Position numbers and translations under genes: made by a program | Notes under the pieces: model-generated | Seen by the model: only the letters and a program-made list of their open reading frames with translations | What the model was told of the DNA's origin: nothing | The model's database searches: none | In this document: positions 37,829 through 47,466 of the stretch, in pieces | How positions within the stretch are numbered: the first letter of the stretch is position 1 | Layout of the letters: each line of letters begins with the position of its first letter | Assembly: GCA_963712435.1 (NCBI GenBank) | Contig: CAVQIB010000013.1 | Span: 62,001-126,000, forward strand | Source of the DNA: Rhodoplanes sp963712435 | GTDB lineage: Bacteria > Pseudomonadota > Alphaproteobacteria > Rhizobiales > Xanthobacteraceae | DNA length: 64,000 nt | Direction of reading: 5' to 3'

Positions 37829-38777
37829 GGCGCGCCTCCGGTCATGGCACGCCGCGCCGCCGAGCCGGTCGCAGCGTGCGGTGCAGCCAGCAGGTCGGTC
37901 GACAGGTCGGTCGCGGCGCCGTCGCGCGCACGAGCCGCTTGAAGTGCGCGTACTCGACCGCCCAGGTCGGGTCGTCCTGCACCAGCGTCACGCTCTCCTC
38001 CGGCGGCCGGCCGCTCGGCAGCACGCGCGTGCGCATGCGTGAAGGTCGACGGCCCCCACTTGCACAGCGACTCGATGTGCGCCGAGCCGTTCTCGGCGAG
38101 GATGTCGCAGGTGAAGTGGTTGCGCCACATCAGCAGCGTCATCTCCAGCTCGAGCGCGGCTGCGCTGCGTCTCGACGCCGATGACGACATGGTCGGGCGC
38201 GCGGTTCTCGAAGCGTGCGCGCCGAGACACGCTGAAGTCCGTCGCCGATGTCGCCGAACCAGAAGCGGCAGGTGTCGAGCAGATGCGAGCCGAGATCGGG
38301 CAGCACGCCCGCGCCCTGGTCGCGCCAGGCCGAGTCGCGCACCAGGCGCGCCGTGCCGTTGCCGTAGAACATGCGGCAGCGATAGATCCGGCCCGAGCTC
38401 GCCCGAGCGCGATCAGGTCGCGCATGCGCACGAAATGCGGCTCGAAGCGATGGTTGTAGGCGGTGTAGCAGACGACGCCCTTGCGCGCGCGCCAGCGCCT
38501 CGAGCGCGACGATGTCGCCGTCGTCGCGTCGCCCACAGCGGCTTCTCGACCAGCACGTGCTTGCCGTTCGCCGAGCAGGTAGGTCGAGCAGCTCGACCTT
38601 CGGCTCGTCCGGGATGCAGACCAGCGCCGCGTCGTAGCTCGTCGAGCGGCACGTCCTCGATCGCGCTGGTACTCGCGCCTCCGCGTTGACCGGATCGACC
38701 GCCGCGACGAAGTCGGCGCCGGCGACGCGCCGCCGCTTGTGGCCCTGCACGCCGAGCCCGACGACGATGACCCGCAT
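37825..38777 (-). CDS. Gfo/Idh/MocA-family oxidoreductase (frameshifted)
   Basis: The start MRVIVVGLGVQGHKRR at 38777 is an NAD-binding Rossmann fold. Stitched fragments include GADFVAAVDPVN, ALVCIPDEPKVELLDY, GKHVLVEKPLW (the EKP motif with catalytic Lys), CYTAYNHRFEPHFVRMRDL, GVLPDLGSHLLDTCRFWFGD (dimerisation/active-site His) and MLLWRNHFTCDILAENGSAHIES. The order fits the family and about 317 residues is a usual size. Several single-base shifts interrupt it. Neighbours suggest oxidation or reduction of a sugar-nucleotide ring position, often C3. The stop overlaps the next start (GTGA). Confidence 0.8.
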
Positions 38778-38788
38778 GATCGCAGCGC

Positions 38789-40373
38789 TCACGCGTAGTC
38801 GAGCTGCGCGCTCGATCAGCGTCGATCTTGCGCAGCACGTCCTCGGGCGTCGACCGGAATGTTGCCGTCGCGCTCGCATTCGCACGGCCGCCGCCATCGA
38901 GCCGAGGATGGTGGCGATCGGCGTCGTTGCCGGTCGGCGAGCATCGGCGAGCGTCGCATAGGCGAGCAGCGCATCGCCGGCGCCGACCGCGTCGACCACG
39001 CGGTCGACGAAGCTGTCGATCGACGAAGAAGCTGTCGAGCGATTCGTGGTCGCGCGCTGCGGCAGGTGAGCACGCCGCGCTCGCCGAGCTTCAGGATCAG
39101 CAGTCTTGCACTGCGGCCGCGTCGTAGAGCTGCGACGCGAGCGGCCGGACGCCGGAGTCCTGGTCGCCGAGCGCGAAGCGCGCCTCGCGCTCGTTCGGCG
39201 TGATCAGGTCGAAGCCCTGGAACTCGAGGATGTTGCCCCAGCGGCTCGCGACCTGGCTGTCGGCCACCTGGAACGCGCCGGCGGGGATGCGCGGCGATGA
39301 GCTCCGGGATGGTGCGGCGGTTGAAGATGCCGTGGCGGAAATCGCTGAAAGACGACCGCGTCGGCGCTGGCTGTCGCGATCGCCGCGCGTCATGCTCGTG
39401 CGAGGATCGCGTCGGAGATCGAGCGGTTGTCGAGCGTGTCGATCTTGAGCAGCCGGTAGCCGCCGGCGACGATCGCGTTCTTGTTGGTCGTCGGCCGCGT
39501 GCGGTCGATGATCGGCATTGCACGTCGACGCCCGCTCGCGTCGAGATCGTCGAGCGACGAAGTCCTTGCAGCGCGTCGTCGCCGAGCACGGTCGAGAACG
39601 TCACGTCGGCGCCCGGCCGCGCGCAGGTGCTTGGCGACGATCGCCGGCGCCGCCGACGAAGTCGTGCTTGCGCTCGTAGCAGCACGCTCATGGTCGGCGT
39701 CTTGGTCTGGCCGCCGATCATGGCGCGTATGCGTGTAGCTGTCGACGATGGTGTCGCCGACCACGTGGACGCGCTTGCCGCTCAAGCTGTCGAGCGTCCG
39801 GCGCAGCTCGTCGAAGGTGATGCCCTCGCGCTCCATCAGCGCCAGCAGCTTCTCGATCCCGATCGTCGGCGGCGCGAGCTCGATCAGCTGCGACGACGAG
39901 TAGACGATGTCGCCCGGCGTGAAGATGATCTCGCCGCCGTAGGCCTCGACGACGTCCACCTCCTCCGCCGTCTTCGGCGGCATGCCGCTCGGCGGTGTAC
40001 TCGTAGCCCTTGGCGAAGATAGTCCGGCTGGATGATGCCGATGTTCTCGAGCGGCGTCGGCGTTGCGTGTCGATGACGACGTAGTCGACCATCTCGAACG
40101 CGGCGAGGTTGAGCGCGCGCAGGTCCTGCGGAACGTACGGGCGGTAGTTGCCCTTGGTGATGTGCGCGTCGGCGGTGAGGCTCGCGACCAGGATGTCGGC
40201 CTTGCTCTTGGCGTAGAGCAGATGGCGCACGTGGCCCGGGATGCACGACGTCGAACATGCCGTGGCACATGATGACCTTCTTGCTCGCGCGGGCGCGGGC
40301 CGAGCATGTCGCGCAGCTCCTCGCGCCGTCTTGATCTTGTGGCGATAGCTGCTCGGTCAGCGACGATCGACAT
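38789..40373 (-). CDS. Cytidylyltransferase-PfkB sugar kinase fusion (HldE-like, domains in reverse order; frameshifted)
   Basis: Starts at 40373. The N-terminal part has the nucleotidyltransferase signature KVIMCHGMFDVVHPGHVRHL and VASLTADAHITKGNYRPYVP. The C-terminal part is a PfkB/ribokinase-type kinase with VHVVGDTIVDSYTHT, FVGGAGIVAKHLRAAGADV, ITPNEREARFALGD and the catalytic DAVGAGDALLAYATL. E. coli HldE has kinase first and transferase second, so here the order is swapped. With the SIS isomerase, HAD phosphatase and transaldolase nearby, it probably phosphorylates a heptose-7-phosphate at C1 and, after phosphatase action, makes the activated heptose. Numerous single-base shifts occur, but every motif is recoverable. 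Confidence 0.8.
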
Positions 40374-40376
40374 GCA

Positions 40377-41397
40377 TCAGCGCTCGCTCTTGCCCGAGAT
40401 AGCGGAACCAGGTCTCGCGTCGCCTTGGCGATCGACTCCGGATCCCACAGCGGCGCGTCGCGCCAGTAGCTCGATGTCGGCCAGCATGCGCGCCGACGCC
40501 GTCCTCGAAGCGGCACCTTCGGCTTCCAGCCGAGCTCGCGCGTGATCTTGGCGATGTCGGCCCAGGTGCAGTCGGGCTCGCCCGGGCGCTTCGGGATGTA
40601 GACGACCTCGCCGCCGAGCAGCTCGACCAGCCGGTTGACCGACTGCGGGTTGCCGGCGCCGAGATTCCAGACCTCGCCGGCGATCGGCGTCTCGGCGGCC
40701 GCGCAGGAAGGCCGCGGCGACGTCGGTGACGTAGAGGAAGTCGCGCGTCTGCGTGCCGTCGCCGACGACCGTGAACGGCTTGCCGGCGAGCTTCTGGCGC
40801 GAGGAACACGCCGAACACCGCGCCGTAGGCGCCGGAGGTGCGCGACGCGCGGTGCCGTAGGCATTGAAGATGCGGATCGAGTTGACCGGCAGCCCGTAGA
40901 CCTGGTGCCAGTGGAACGCCGCCTGCTCGCCCTGGTACTTGCGACAGCGCGTAGGGATACTGCGGCGCGATCGGGTGGTCCTCGCGCGTCGGCGTCGCGG
41001 CGAGCCCGTAGCAGGACGACGACGCGGCATAGACGAACTTCTCGACGCCGGCGTGCGCGCGCGCATTCGAGCACGTGCACGGTGCCCTGCACGTTGGCCG
41101 ACATGTACTCGATCGGCCGCTCGATCGAGGGCACGATGTCGCCGATGCCGGCGAAGTGGAACACGTACGTCGACGCCGGCGAACAGCGCGTCGTCCGGGC
41201 GCGAGCGCGCGGATGTCGCGCTGCTCGAGCATCGAGGTCCGGATTGCCCGCGTGCTGCGCGAGGTTGGCCTCGCGCCCGCCGACCAGGTTGTCGATCGAC
41301 GCGCACGGCGAAGCCGCGGTCGAGCAGCAGGTCGACCATGTGGCTGCCGATGAAGCCGGCGCCGCCGGTGACGACGGCGATCGGCCTCGGCGCTCAT
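40377..41397 (-). CDS. NAD-dependent sugar-nucleotide epimerase/dehydratase (frameshifted)
   Basis: Start MSAEA at 41397. Fragments: GGAGFIGSHMVDLLLDRGF (Rossmann), VFHFAGIGDIVPSIERPIEY, FVYAASSSCYGLA, the catalytic YPYALSKYQGEQ (YxxxK), NSIRIFNAYG, TQTRDFLYVTDVAAAF, VWNLGAGNPQSVNRLVELLGG and ELGWKPKVPFEDGV. This is a UDP-glucose 4-epimerase / dTDP-glucose dehydratase type SDR of about 339 residues. Its stop is three bases before the kinase fusion start, so it belongs to the heptose operon and probably edits the activated heptose. Frequent single-base shifts. Confidence 0.82.
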
Positions 41398-42413
41398 GCT
41401 GCCTTCGAGCTTCTTCAGGCGGCGGACGTTGAAGTAGCAGTCGTCGTCCATGCTGTTGCGGCAGCTTGCCGGCCTTGAAGGCGCGCGCACAGGTCGCGCA
41501 CCGCGTCCTCGATCGTGCGCTTCGGCTCGAAGCCGAGCACCCGCGCGAATCTTGTCGGAGTTGACGTGGTAGGAGCGGATGTCGTCGGTCGGCGTGGTGA
41601 CGATCTCGATCGTCGCCCTTCTCCGGGAACTCCTCCTCGACCACGCTGCTTGACGATGCTGCGCGATCTCCATGATCGACATGGTTCTGGAAGCCGACGT
41701 TGAAGATCTCGCCCTGCGATCTTCTCGTCCGGCGCCGTCGAGCAGCAGCTCGTAGAGCGTCGCACATGTCCTGGATGTGCAGGTTCGGGCGCATCTGCGC
41801 GCCGCCGAACACGGTGATCTTGCCCTTGTTGACCGCGTGGTTGGTCAGGATGTTGACCGACAGGTCGAGGCGCTGGCGCGGCGCGTAGCCGCACACCGTC
41901 GCCGGGCGGATCGTCGACGCAGACGAAGTCGTCGACTGTGTGCTTGCACAGCAGCGGCTCGCACATGCCCTTGTACTTGTTGTAGAGCGTGAGCGGCACC
42001 AGCGGGTGGTCCTCGGTCACGTCCGGCTGGTCGGAGACGCCGTAGACCGAGCTCGACGAGCAGTAGATGAAGCGCTTGACGCCGGCCTTCTTGGCCGCGA
42101 TCACCATCGGCTCGAAGGCGTCGAGGTTGATCGAGGTCGACAGCTTCTCGTCGAGCTCGAAGCTGGCGTCGTTGGAGATGCAGGCGAGGTGACGACCGCG
42201 TCGATGCCCGTCGAAGGCCTCGGCGCAGCTTCGGCCGTGTCGCGGATGTCGCCCTGGATCGAGCTTGCAGGTTGGGATTGCTTCGGCAGGAAGTCGTCGC
42301 CGAAATAGCATGATGTCGTAGACGGTGACCTTGTAGCCGCGGTCGAGCAGCTGCGGCACCAGCAGGCTGCCGACATAGCCGGCGCCGCCGGTGACGAGGA
42401 CGTGCTTGAACAT
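41394..42413 (-). CDS. NAD-dependent sugar-nucleotide epimerase/dehydratase (frameshifted)
   Basis: Start MFKHVLVTGGAGYVGSLLVPQLLDRG at 42413. Further pieces: LACISNDASFELDEKLS, RFIYCSSSSVYGV, LYNKYKGMCEPLL (catalytic YxxxK), PATVCGYAPRQRLDLSVNIL, KITVFGGAQMRPNLHIQDM and KIARVLGFEPKRTIEDAV, ending FNVRRLKKLEGS. The block CGYAPRQRLDLSVNILT is typical of SDRs that accompany heptose or branched-sugar genes. The exact stop is uncertain because of local shifts; the overlap with the next ATG (ATGA at about 41394) is my choice. About 335 residues. Confidence 0.8.
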
Positions 42414-42452
42414 CTGAGCTCATGCTCGATCCTGCCTGGTGATCGCGGCGGT

Positions 42453-43208
42453 TCAGGCGGCGCGCGCTTGCGCACGGCGATGCGTGTAGCCAGCCGCCGT
42501 CGCGTCGTTGTAGAACATCTGCGACCGTCTCGCGCGAGTAGTCGTCGAGGTCCTTGCCGACCAGCGCCAGCTTCGCCAGCACGTCGTTGGTCACGGTGAT
42601 GATGTGGCAGCCGACCTCGTCGGCCTGGAAGATGTTGAGCAGCTCGCGCGGGCTGGCCCAGAGCAGCTCGGCCTTCGGGCGCGGCTTGCAGCGATCGTCG
42701 ACGGCCTCGCGCATGATGCGGCACCGGATCGACGCCGGTGTCGGCGATGCGGCCGGCGAAGACCGAGACGATCGCCGGCGTCTCGCGGCGCGAGCGCGCT
42801 CGGCGATCGCGCGCGACCTGCTCCAGCGTCATGATCGCGGTGACGTTGAGCGTCACGCCCTCGCTCGACAGCCGCTCGATCAGCGGCCCGGCGAACTCGC
42901 CCTTGGTGTTGGTCACCGGGATCTTGACGTTGACGTTCTTGCCCCAGGAGGCGATCTCGCGCGCCTGCGCGCTCCATCTCGTCGAAATCGTCGGCGAACA
43001 CCTCGAACGAGATCGGCCGGTCCGGGACGGCGGCGAGCACCTCGCGGGCGAAGGCCTCGTAGTCGGCGATCGCCGGCCTTGCGCATCAGCGTCGGATTGG
43101 TGGTGAAGCCCTTGATGCAGCGGGTTCTGCGCACATCTCGACGATGCCCTGCGAGGTCGGCACCGTCGGCGAAGATCTTGATCTTCAGGTCCGTCGACGC
43201 TCGGTCAT
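42453..43208 (-). CDS. Transaldolase-family protein (TalC/F6P-aldolase type; frameshifted)
   Basis: ATG at 43206-43208 overlapping the phosphatase stop. Fragments: LKIKIFADGADL, GFTTNPTLMRKAG (family start motif), ISFEVFADDFDEMERQAREI, NVNVKIPVTNTKGE with the Schiff-base lysine (KIP), LNVTAIMT, IVSVFAGRIADTG and IITVTNDVLAKL. About 245 residues, the size of the small transaldolase/fructose-6-phosphate aldolase group. In this neighbourhood it would supply sedoheptulose-7-phosphate, the substrate of the SIS isomerase three genes into the heptose path. An alternative aldol role on a branched sugar remains open. Confidence 0.78.
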
Positions 43209-43777
43209 GTGCACGGCTCCTTTCTTCCAGTGCTGCTGCAGAATCGACGTCGGCCGCCTCCGCCAGCGATCGCACGATCACAGTCCGCGTTCGATCGGCC
43301 GCGGCTCGACGTGTAATCGAGATCGATGAACACGGTCCGGCAGCCGGCCGCGCGGCCCGCCTCGACGTCGCGCCGCGGTCGCCGACCATGAAGCTGCGGG
43401 CAAGGTCGATGCCGAGCTCGCGCGGCGGCGTCGAGCAGCATGCCCGGCTTCGGCTTGCGGCAGTCGCAGCCGTCGCTTCGCGCATGTGGCGCAGACCTGA
43501 TGCGTCGACCGGCAGCGTCGCGCGCGAGCCGCTCGATGCATCTCGTCGACGATCGCGACGCGAAATCAGGCCGTTCCCGACGTCCGGCTGATTGGTGACG
43601 ACGATCGAGCAGGAAGCCGGCCGCCTTCAGGCGGTGGAGGCTCTCCGCCGCCTGCGGGATAGATGCGGAAGTCCTCGAGCCGTCGTCGGCGCAAAACTGC
43701 GCCCGTCGCGAAATTCCGGGACGACGATGACGCCGTCACGGTCGAGGAAGACGGCGCGTCTGTGTCCTCGCGGCCAT
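43205..43777 (-). CDS. gmhB: HAD-IIIA phosphatase (GmhB-like; frameshifted)
   Basis: Probable ATG at 43775-43777. The HAD nucleophile motif AVFLDRDGVIVVPEF (DxD) opens the protein. LEDFRIYP and LIVVTNQPDVGNG (motif II) follow, then a cysteine-containing loop VCRHMREA and FMVGDR with the acidic motif IV. About 190 residues, as for D,D-heptose-1,7-bisphosphate 7-phosphatase, including the small zinc-loop region. Flanked by the SIS isomerase and transaldolase genes, which strongly supports the heptose assignment. Single-base shifts at about 43275, 43440, 43560, 43620 and 43680 are inferred. Confidence 0.8.
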
Positions 43778-43785
43778 TCGCACGC

Positions 43786-44371
43786 TTACCACTTCGTCGC
43801 TCGCGTCTGCAGCTTCGGATGCGAGACGAGGCAGTGCCAGACGACGGCCTGGAACGCCTCCGAAGCGGCGTCACCCGATTGCGGCTCGACCTGCGGGCAC
43901 GACGACGACCACGTCGCCGTTCTGCGCGCGTGTAGCCGCCGTCGCGCCGACGATGCCGAACACCTTCGCGCCGCGCGTCTTGGCCACCTCGATGGCCCGG
44001 ATCGATGTTGACGCTGACGTTGCGCTCGACGTCGCCGCCGCCGACCGAAAAGACGAGGATGCGCGTCCTTGGCGCCGAGCCGGCTGACTTCGAGCCAGCC
44101 GGCGAACACCGTTTCCCAGCCCTCGTCGTTGGTGCGCGCGGTCAGCTCGGAGACGTTGTCGGTCGGGCGCGTAGGCCTCGATGCCGCACAGCTTGCGGAA
44201 ATCGTTGACCGCGTGGCTGCAGTTGCCGGCGCTGCCGCCCACGCCGATCAGGAAGAGGCGGCCGCCGCGTTCGCGCAGCGCCGCGAGCTCGTGGGCGAGC
44301 TGCTCGATCTTGCCGACGTCGATCGCCCCGCAGATCGCGGACGCGTCATCGAAGAACGTTCGGGCATGCAT
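43786..44371 (-). CDS. gmhA: SIS-domain sugar-phosphate isomerase (GmhA-like; frameshifted)
   Basis: Start MHARTFFDDASAICGAIDVGK at 44371. The SIS fold has LFLIGVGGSAGNCSHAVNDFRKL (phosphate-binding Gly/Ser loop), then NDEGWETVFAGWLEV, ILVFSVGGGD, IRAIEVAKTRGAKVFGIVGA and the C-terminal EAFQAVVWHCLVSHP with the His-containing helix. About 193 residues, matching GmhA, which converts sedoheptulose-7-phosphate to D-glycero-D-manno-heptose-7-phosphate. It is the first gene of the heptose operon and is divergent from the GT2 gene across 206 AT-richer bases that probably hold both promoters. Confidence 0.8.
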
Positions 44372-44577
44372 ATCAACCCCCTACGCAGCGCGGTGTATGG
44401 TGCGTTCGCACAATTCTGGCAAGCGTTTTTTCAATCAAGAATTGCGTCGATGCTGTCAGAACCTTCACGACTTTATTGCTCTTCGCCGTGCGCCGCGGGT
44501 TGAAAGGACGCTGGTAAACTGGTCCGGCTTGCGGCACTGAAGGCGCTTCGTGCGCGCATCCCCGATGGGAACAGAAG

Positions 44578-45555
44578 ATGCTCACCGTGGTGCTGCCCAA
44601 TTTCAATCACGCACGCTTCCTGCCGTTCGCCATTGAAGGGATTCTCGGCCAGTCGCGGTCCGCGGACGAACTGATCGTCATTGACGACGCCTCGACCGAC
44701 GACAGCGTGGCGGTGATCGAGGCCTATCTGCGCCGCCATGCGAATGCGCGCCTCGTCAGGAACGAGAAGAACCAGGGCGTCGTGCGCAACATGAACGCCG
44801 GACTTGCGATGGCGAGCGGCTCGCTGGTGTTCTTCGCGGCCGCGGACGACATCGCCTATCCGGATTTGTTCGCCACGGCGACAAGCCTGTTGGACGCTTA
44901 CCCGCAGGCGGCGCTGTTCTCCGCAAAATCGGACATCATCGACGGCGAAGGCCGGTCGCATGGCCCGTTCGCAACCCCGACGCCATTGGCGCTTCCCGGA
45001 TTCATCTCGCCCGCGGCGGCCGGAGGCCTGCTGTTGCGGGACGATGGCTGGTTCATGGGAAACACCACGGTCTTCCGCCGCGAGCCGCTCCGCGCGGCCG
45101 GCGGGTTTAGCGAGGAGCTCGGCGCATTCGCCGACGGATACGTGTCGCGCCTGCTGGCCTTGCGGCATGGCGCGTGCTTTTCGCCGTCGGTTCTCGCCGC
45201 CTGGCGACAAACGGAAGGCGGCGTGGCCTGGTCGCAGACGATCAGCTTGGAGAAGACCAACAAGCTCATCGCCGCCGTCGAGCGGAAGATGGCGGCCGAC
45301 GGCGTTTTTCCGGACGGCTATGCGGAGCGCTGGAAGCGCCGCCACCTGTTCGGCGCGCTGCGGTTTCGGCTCGTTCAGGAACGCCGGTCGGCGCAGGCAT
45401 CGGGCCGCAAGCTGCTTCATCTGGTGCGCGAGCAATGGCTGACGGCCTGGTGGTTTGCGACGCTGCGTCCCTGGGACGTTTATGCAGTGCTGCGCCGGCG
45501 GCTCGCCTGGTTCGTCAACCGTCCGCGAAACGCGCCGCCGCGCCGCTCGGGCTGA
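44578..45555 (+). CDS. GT2-family glycosyltransferase
   Basis: 325 residues, intact. N-terminal GT-A fold: LTVVLPNFNHARFLPFAIEGIL, ELIVIDDASTDDS and the metal-binding AAADDIAYPDLF, followed by the acceptor-side GWFMGNTTVFRREPLRAAGGF. The C-terminus is basic and Trp-rich, suggesting membrane association. It is the only plus-strand transferase at this end of the locus and is divergent from gmhA. It probably adds one sugar to the lipid-linked repeat; donor unknown. Confidence 0.85.
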   Translation: MLTVVLPNFNHARFLPFAIEGILGQSRSADELIVIDDASTDDSVAVIEAYLRRHANARLVRNEKNQGVVRNMNAGLAMASGSLVFFAAADDIAYPDLFATATSLLDAYPQAALFSAKSDIIDGEGRSHGPFATPTPLALPGFISPAAAGGLLLRDDGWFMGNTTVFRREPLRAAGGFSEELGAFADGYVSRLLALRHGACFSPSVLAAWRQTEGGVAWSQTISLEKTNKLIAAVERKMAADGVFPDGYAERWKRRHLFGALRFRLVQERRSAQASGRKLLHLVREQWLTAWWFATLRPWDVYAVLRRRLAWFVNRPRNAPPRRSG

Positions 45556-45719
45556 CCATGATGTGACGCTCCCGCGGAGCGAAAGACACTCGGCCCACTC
45601 GCCAAACGATCGCGCGCGCGGGCGCCGCCCAGGCATGCTACCGCACTTCGGGTGACTCCGGCCGATCGGCCCAGTCACCCGTTGCGCCGAGCGCAAACAT
45701 TAACGGCTGCGCAGGCGGC

Positions 45720-46229
45720 TCACGCCGCCTCGATCGCCTCCGCACCCATGACGACCCGGACCTTGCGGCCGAGCAGCTCAAGCAGAATCGCCACACGCTC
45801 TCGGTCGGCCATGCCCTCGAACAGACCAAGGCTGTCGCCGAACGCACCGGACCGGACCCGCACTCTGGCCCCGCGCGCGAAAGTCGGGATATCGAGATTC
45901 ACCACGCCTTCCGCGTCCTCGCGGCTCTGCAGCTCCGCAATCACTTCCGCGGGGACGACGGCAGGCTCCTCGCCATGACAAACCAGATGGGCGACGCCGA
46001 AAGTCGATCCGATCGAGCGCCATCGCTGCGCCGCCATGTCGATCAGAACGAACACGTAGCGGGGGAACAGGGGCGCCGAAACGATCTCGGTCTTCCGCGC
46101 ATGCCGCCGGCGCTTGCGATAGCGGGGGAAGAAAACCGAGTAGCCCTGACGGCGGAGATTGAGCGCAGCCTTTTCCTCGGCTTGCACATGCGTATGCGCA
46201 ACATACCATTTCGCGCCGCCCGCCGTCAT
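45720..46229 (-). CDS. NusG/RfaH-family transcription antitermination protein
   Basis: 169 residues from the ATG at 46227-46229 (MTAGGAKWYVAHTHVQAEEKAALNLRRQGY). The NGN domain carries WYVAHTHVQAE, GYSVFFPRYRKRRRHARK and PLFPRYVFVLIDM. A KOW segment follows (FARGARVRVRSGAFGDSLGLFEGM). Such NusG paralogues (RfaH, LoaP, ActX) promote read-through of long surface-polysaccharide operons. Its start overlaps the MarR-type gene stop by four bases. Very long minus-strand operons in this locus are natural targets, although no ops-like element was identified by eye. Confidence 0.88.
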   Translation of the reverse strand: MTAGGAKWYVAHTHVQAEEKAALNLRRQGYSVFFPRYRKRRRHARKTEIVSAPLFPRYVFVLIDMAAQRWRSIGSTFGVAHLVCHGEEPAVVPAEVIAELQSREDAEGVVNLDIPTFARGARVRVRSGAFGDSLGLFEGMADRERVAILLELLGRKVRVVMGAEAIEAA

Positions 46230-46876
46230 GGTCGTGCTCCAGTGGTGGAACTCCGCAGAAGCTTGGGCACGAGCACCTGCTCGGAGCCGAGCGCGGCGAC
46301 CGCGCGCGCATAACTGTTCGGACCATTCAGCAAATCGGTCACGACGATTGCATCGAAGGGCTTCTCGACCTGCTCGAACGAATCGAAGGCGGGAACCCCC
46401 ATGAAGTTGGAAGGGCCCGCCGGCGCATCGACGACCGCGACGATCTCCACGCCGCTTTCGAGCGCGCAGATCAGCGCGATTTCCGCCAGATCCGAGCGGC
46501 CGGCGAGGACGACCCGCGCAAATCCCGAGCGGCGCGCCGCGTCCAGGGTCTCCCGGCAATCGGCCTTCGCCTGGCGGAAAAAATCGAGCGAGAAGGACAG
46601 ATACTCGATGGTGAGGCGCGACTTCTCGGCAAAGCCGCGCGGCGTCAGGTAGTAGGCGTAGCGCCGCGCCGGCGCGCGCCGCATCTTGACCAGCCCTTTG
46701 CGGATGCAGCGCTTGAGATAGGCGTTGAGCAGGCCGAGAGCGATGCCGAGATCGGTCGCGAGTTGGCGCTGCGACTGGCTTTCATCGCGCTCCACCGATT
46801 CGAGCAGACCGAGCAGGATGCGCGCCTGCTCGGCGTTCTGCCGCTGCGATCCTTCGCGCAATGGTTCCCGTCCCAT
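46226..46876 (-). CDS. EPS-associated MarR-type winged-helix regulator with Rossmann-like C-domain
   Basis: 216 residues. Residues 15-95 are a winged helix of the EPS-associated MarR group (ILLGLLESVERDESQSQRQLATDLGIALGLLNAYLKRCIRKGLV, YYLTPRGFAEKSRLT). Residues about 115-200 look like a small Rossmann or CoA-binding-like fold (RVVLAGRSDLAEIALICAL, IVAVVDAPAGPSNFMGVPAF, DAIVVTDLLNGPNSY), which might sense a nucleotide or sugar nucleotide. It is co-translated with the NusG-like gene, forming a control pair at the end of the polysaccharide locus. A perfect palindrome 35 bases upstream suggests autoregulation. The frame is intact. Confidence 0.82.
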   Translation of the reverse strand: MGREPLREGSQRQNAEQARILLGLLESVERDESQSQRQLATDLGIALGLLNAYLKRCIRKGLVKMRRAPARRYAYYLTPRGFAEKSRLTIEYLSFSLDFFRQAKADCRETLDAARRSGFARVVLAGRSDLAEIALICALESGVEIVAVVDAPAGPSNFMGVPAFDSFEQVEKPFDAIVVTDLLNGPNSYARAVAALGSEQVLVPKLLRSSTTGARP

Positions 46877-46910
46877 CCCGGCTCGCCAAGCAAGTGCGCT
46901 CGTGTAGTCT

Positions 46911-46925
46911 GTTCACGGCGTGAAC
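46911..46925. promoter_or_regulatory. Inverted repeat, candidate operator of the MarR-type regulator
   Basis: GTTCACGGCGTGAAC is a perfect 6-3-6 inverted repeat located 35 bases upstream of the regulator start on the minus strand. Size and symmetry fit a winged-helix dimer site. Function is inferred from position only. Confidence 0.45.
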
Positions 46926-47466
46926 GTCAAGCCCGGGAGAGACCGGAACCGGTGCATAATTAGTCGAAAGCGGGAGAGCGGTCGGCCGCCGGTCGTTTGC
47001 ATAAATTACCATTTATATTAATTGTCTACAGGCCAAGGCGCAGCGCGAAGGCCTGCGTCCCGGCGGCGCTTTAGAAAGGCCGGCCGTGCAAATGGCTGAC
47101 GCGTTCAAGCATGGCTGCCGGCGGACCTGATTGGCCAGCGGGTGAAGGATATACAGGCGAAGCCGGCCCGACCAGGCTGCGACTGATCCCTTTGTCGGCC
47201 CCGCGGCATGCGGCAGCTTTGCGATCGGGACGGTCGCGACCTCCGGCGATGCAGATCGTAGACATCGACGCAGGGGGCGCTGCCTGCCGGCCAGGACCTC
47301 GATTGAGCACGCCGGCCGTGGCCCGCCGCAGCCCATCTTCAACAACCCAGGGACGAATAATCCGCCTGATCGGCGGTTCCGGCCGCCTCATTCGTGCTAT
47401 GATTGCCAGCCGGGCGGTCTGAGCGGACCCCAAAGCAAAAAAAGCAGGCCCGGGGAGGAAACCATC
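46926..47466. other. Intergenic region between the MarR-type gene and the response regulator
   Basis: No protein-like frame is convincing in this 540-base stretch. The part at about 46985-47030 is conspicuously A/T-rich (TAAATTACCATTTATATTA) against a GC-rich background and is the best candidate promoter area for the leftward genes. The right end carries the GGAGG ribosome site (about 47452-47456) of the response regulator. Confidence 0.4.

Noticed and set aside
36900..44400. Degenerate gene cluster (mass pseudogenisation)
   Set aside because: All catalytic motifs persist, shifts are single-base and mostly one-signed, and borders fall inside genes, which fits sequencing error better than decay.
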